This document shows, piece by piece, positions 4,824-7,582 of a stretch of DNA of 7,582 bases. Origin of the DNA: Gammaproteobacteria bacterium (GTDB taxonomy: Bacteria; Pseudomonadota; Gammaproteobacteria; Steroidobacterales; Steroidobacteraceae); assembly GCA_020846815.1 (NCBI GenBank), contig JADLDF010000078.1, positions 1 to 7,582 on the forward strand, in the 5' to 3' direction. Each line of letters starts with the position of its first letter. Positions within the stretch are counted from its first letter, which is position 1. Below the pieces are notes generated by a model that made no database searches, had not been told where the DNA came from, and saw only the letters and a list, made by a program, of their open reading frames with translations. Both the position numbers and the translations under genes were made by a program.

Positions 4824-7582
4824 ATGACGTTTCTCAAGCGCAATACGGCCGCCGGGGTGGTGCTGGCGGCTTCGATGGCGGTCGGACTGGCATCTGAGGC
4901 CCTGGCGCAGTCCTGCGCGGCCCCGGGGCGCGAGGGTCCGGGAACGCTGACCAGCGTCATCAACACGTATTACCCGGGGGTGGACGGTACCGTGACGGCG
5001 GGCAGCACGACCGTCCCGGTCGGGGCGATCGACACGTCTTCGGGCGGCCAGATCACGGCCGTCGTCGCCGGCGACCTGGTGATCGTCATGCAGGTGCAGG
5101 ATGCGGACATCGCGACCGGCAACTCCGATGCCTATGGCGACGGGGTCGGTGGGGGCGGCGCCACGGGTGTGCAGGCCCTGAACAGTTCCGGCCGATACGA
5201 GTACTGCGTGGTCACCGGGGCGGTCGCGGCGGGCAGCATGCCCGTGGCCTGCGGCGGGGCGGGTGGCGGTTTGCTGTACACCTACCGCCAGCAGCCCGCG
5301 GTCGCGAACACCGACCTGCGGCGCGCCTACCAGGTGATCCGGGTGCCGCAGTATTCGTCGGCCACGGTCACTGGCTCGTTGATCGCAGCGAGGTGGAACG
5401 GCCGTACCGGCGGCGTGATCGCGTTCGACGTCGCGGGCGCCCTGACGATCAATGGCAGTATCGACGTTGCCGGCCGCGGCTTTCGCGGCGGCGGCGCGGT
5501 CGTCGCCGGGTCGAACTTTCCGTCGAACCCGGGCATCTTCCGCGCCGTGCTGGGCGACGATGCCGGCGGCACCAAGGGCGAGGGAGTCGCCGGTACACCG
5601 CGCTACGTGTACGAGCCGAACTCCAGCATCATGGTCGATCGCGGCGTCGAGGGCTATCGCGAGGGCGACTTCAGCCGCGGCGCGCCCGGCAACGGCGGCG
5701 GCGGCGGCGGCCAGCACAATGGCGGCGGCGGCGGCGGCGGCAACGGCGGCGCCGGCGGTCTCGGCGGCAACGAGTACAACGGTGACAGCCCGACCTCGCT
5801 CGGCCTCGTTCGCGGCGGTTTCGGCGGTGACGATTTTTCCAGCAGCGAAGCGGCCACCTACGGCAGCTCCGGACTGCTCGGGCGCGTGGTCATGGGCGGC
5901 GGCGGCGGCGCCGGCGACTTCAACGACGGCCTCGCCACCGGCGATTTTTCGAGCGGCGCACCGGGCGGCGGCCTCGTGCTGGTCCGTGCGGGGCGCGTGC
6001 AGGGTTCCGGCAGCATCACGGCGAACGGCTTCAACGGGCGCAGCTCCGATCCCGCGGTCTCGGCCGATGCCGGCGGCGGCGGCGGCGCGGGCGGTTCGAT
6101 CGTGCTGTACGTGCGCGACGGCCTCCTGCCTGCCGGCCTGGCGATCACGGCGCGCGGTGGACGGGGCGGCGACAACATCAATGCCGCTCCCGCCGACAAC
6201 GAGACCGACGGTCCGGGCGGTGGCGGCGGTGGCGGCGTGTTCCTGTCGAACGCGAGCGGCGCCAGCGTGGACGTCGGCGGCGGCCAGCCGGGCCTGATCG
6301 TCGGTTCGAGCAACCCCTTCAACGGCACCTCGGGTGGCGCCGCCGCGGGCGGCGACGGCGTCAACCTGCCGATCGGCGCGGGCGACGTTCCGGGCGCCGA
6401 TGGCGGCGCGGCCTGCCTGCCACAGATCACGGTCGCCAAGACCACTTCGACACCGTTGCGGACGCAGGGCGTCGACACCACGGCGACCTACACGGTCACG
6501 GCGACGAACGCCGCCGGGCGTGGCACGGCTTTCGGCGTCGCATTCGACGATGATCTGCCCGCACCGTTCCAGCAGGATCTCGCCGGCGTCACCCCGGTGT
6601 TCGCGCCCGCGGCCTGCGGTACCGGGCCCTCGCCGGTGACCAGCAGTGCAGCCGATCCAGCGGTGTTCGGGACGCCCGGCGGGACCGCGGCCAACAGCTT
6701 CACCATTCCCGGCGGTTGCTCGGTCTCGCTGACCTTCGATGTCAGCCTCAACGGTGCGGCCAACGGCATCTACCAGAACCCCGCGACGGTCCGGCTCACG
6801 GATCCCACCCGGACCGGCGGCGCTGCCGCCGGTGCCGGAGGCAACCCGACCGCATCCCCCGGCGGCACGCTCGCGGACGGCAGCCCGCTGGGCGGCAGTG
6901 GCTACGTTGCGGCGTCGAGCACGGCAGAGGACGTCATCGTCGGCGTGGCGGGTGCCGACCTGTCGGTGACACAGAGCGTCGCGCCCGCCGCCGCGAACGT
7001 CGGCGCCAACGTGGTCTTCACGATCAACGTGCTGAACAGCGGCCTGCAGGCGGCTACCGGCGTGGCGCTGCGCGATACGCTGCCGGCCGGGCTCGGCTTC
7101 GTATCGGCGATCGCGTCGCAGGGCAGCTTCGACAACGTCGCGGGCAGCTGGACCGTCGGTGGCCTGGCGCCCGGCGCCAGCGCGACTCTGACGCTGACCG
7201 CGACGATCAATCCGACCGGCAGCTACGCGAACACCGCCGAGGTCAGCGCGTCCGACCAGCCGGATCCGGATTCGACGCCCGACAATGGCGTCGCCAGCGA
7301 GGACGACCAGGCGACTGCGACGCCCACGGTCGGCTCCGCGGATCTCTCGCTCGCCATGGTGGTGGCGCCGACGACTCAGGCCGTCGGCTCGCCCGTGGCG
7401 TTCACGCTGACGCTCGCCAATGGCGGGCCGGATGCCGCCTCGGGCGTGACCGTCACGGACCTGCTGCCCAATGGCTACGTCTTCCTGTCCTCGACGCCGT
7501 CGCAGGGCAGCTACGACAGCGGCTCGGGCGTCTGGACCGTGGGCACGCTCGCGAACGGCGCGAACGCGACCCTGGTGATCAA
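4824..7582 (+). CDS. Secreted glycine-rich protein with DUF11 repeats, 3' end missing
   Basis: Large exported protein of unknown function; 919 codons are visible, open in one frame to the window end. Residues 1-28 form a Sec signal peptide: LKR, a hydrophobic core, and ALA before Gln29. Residues 29-230 are an unnamed module with Cys31, Cys128, Cys143, DAYGDG (about 97-102), YEYC (125-128) and RVPQYSSATV (about 173-182). Residues 270-530 are glycine-rich, with GGC-coded runs of six (291-296) and seven (300-306) glycines and short strand-like segments such as GSIVLYVRDG, suggesting a repetitive beta structure. Three DUF11-type beta-sandwich units follow: about 533-650 (divergent, with Cys598 and Cys632), 710-830 and 838 to the end. 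The last two share ADLS, VAP, SQGS and WTVG with 128-residue spacing. The frame shows strong GC third-position bias like its neighbours. I recall this architecture from uncharacterised bacterial surface proteins. Anchor type is unknown because the C-terminus is missing. Confidence 0.9.
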   Translation, partial: MTFLKRNTAAGVVLAASMAVGLASEALAQSCAAPGREGPGTLTSVINTYYPGVDGTVTAGSTTVPVGAIDTSSGGQITAVVAGDLVIVMQVQDADIATGNSDAYGDGVGGGGATGVQALNSSGRYEYCVVTGAVAAGSMPVACGGAGGGLLYTYRQQPAVANTDLRRAYQVIRVPQYSSATVTGSLIAARWNGRTGGVIAFDVAGALTINGSIDVAGRGFRGGGAVVAGSNFPSNPGIFRAVLGDDAGGTKGEGVAGTPRYVYEPNSSIMVDRGVEGYREGDFSRGAPGNGGGGGGQHNGGGGGGGNGGAGGLGGNEYNGDSPTSLGLVRGGFGGDDFSSSEAATYGSSGLLGRVVMGGGGGAGDFNDGLATGDFSSGAPGGGLVLVRAGRVQGSGSITANGFNGRSSDPAVSADAGGGGGAGGSIVLYVRDGLLPAGLAITARGGRGGDNINAAPADNETDGPGGGGGGGVFLSNASGASVDVGGGQPGLIVGSSNPFNGTSGGAAAGGDGVNLPIGAGDVPGADGGAACLPQITVAKTTSTPLRTQGVDTTATYTVTATNAAGRGTAFGVAFDDDLPAPFQQDLAGVTPVFAPAACGTGPSPVTSSAADPAVFGTPGGTAANSFTIPGGCSVSLTFDVSLNGAANGIYQNPATVRLTDPTRTGGAAAGAGGNPTASPGGTLADGSPLGGSGYVAASSTAEDVIVGVAGADLSVTQSVAPAAANVGANVVFTINVLNSGLQAATGVALRDTLPAGLGFVSAIASQGSFDNVAGSWTVGGLAPGASATLTLTATINPTGSYANTAEVSASDQPDPDSTPDNGVASEDDQATATPTVGSADLSLAMVVAPTTQAVGSPVAFTLTLANGGPDAASGVTVTDLLPNGYVFLSSTPSQGSYDSGSGVWTVGTLANGANATLVI
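5694..5741 (+). repeat. In-frame GGC trinucleotide tracts
   Basis: Six perfect GGC units (5694-5711), nine bases coding Gln-His-Asn, then seven more GGC units (5721-5741). Shorter five-unit tracts occur at 5895-5909 and 6072-6086. All encode glycine in the surface protein. Near-perfect triplet purity makes length change by slippage plausible without loss of frame. Confidence 0.8.
6957..7580 (+). repeat. Tandem DUF11-type repeats, about 384 bases per unit
   Basis: The unit starting ADLSVTQSV (Asp712 at 6957) recurs as ADLSLAMVV (Asp840 at 7341), and the second copy runs off the window. Aligned landmarks are VAP, the VG before the F-T-strand, LP-G, SQGS(F/Y)D and WTVG. The copies are diverged at both protein and DNA level, so they are old duplications, not recent ones. 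Confidence 0.85.

Noticed and set aside
4608..5717. Reverse-strand open frame of 369 codons
   Set aside because: It lies opposite the signal peptide and N-terminal module of the surface protein and spans a real gene boundary; it shows no motif of its own.
5691..6420. Collagen-like protein
   Set aside because: Glycine occurs in runs and irregular clusters rather than as a sustained Gly-X-Y triplet repeat.

Overview
The window is high-GC DNA (by eye about two thirds G+C) from what looks like a Gram-negative bacterium. The evidence is a periplasm-spanning Wzz/GNVR chain-length protein, a Wzx flippase, a Wzy/ligase-like membrane protein and a secreted DUF11 protein. The style of the first two genes resembles the exopolysaccharide clusters that accompany exosortase A (XrtA, PEP-CTERM) in beta- and gammaproteobacteria. 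That placement is inference: no exosortase gene and no PEP-CTERM tail lie in this window, and no phylogenetic marker is present.

All five real genes are on the + strand. Bases 1-828 hold the 3' part of a chain-length determinant. It is followed after 22 bases by a cytoplasmic tyrosine autokinase of the CpsD/CapB type (851-1723), then a 98-base gap, a Wzx-like flippase (1822-3381, GTG start), and 6 bases later a Wzy/O-antigen-ligase-like polymerase (3388-4719). After a 104-base gap with a small hairpin comes a large secreted protein (4824 to beyond the window end). It has a signal peptide, a cysteine-containing N-terminal module, a long glycine-rich section and at least three DUF11-type repeats.

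The first four genes make a coherent Wzx/Wzy-type exopolysaccharide export set. The flippase would move lipid-linked repeat units across the inner membrane and the polymerase would join them in the periplasm. The chain-length protein and its separate tyrosine kinase would set chain length and cycle assembly. The fifth gene has its own ribosome binding site and may be a separate unit. It is probably a surface or extracellular adhesin-like protein, and a matrix role alongside the polysaccharide is a hypothesis from its position only.

I see no RNA gene, mobile element, CRISPR array or origin. The largest gene-free stretch is 104 bases. The least explained part of the window is the N-terminal and glycine-rich region of the last gene.
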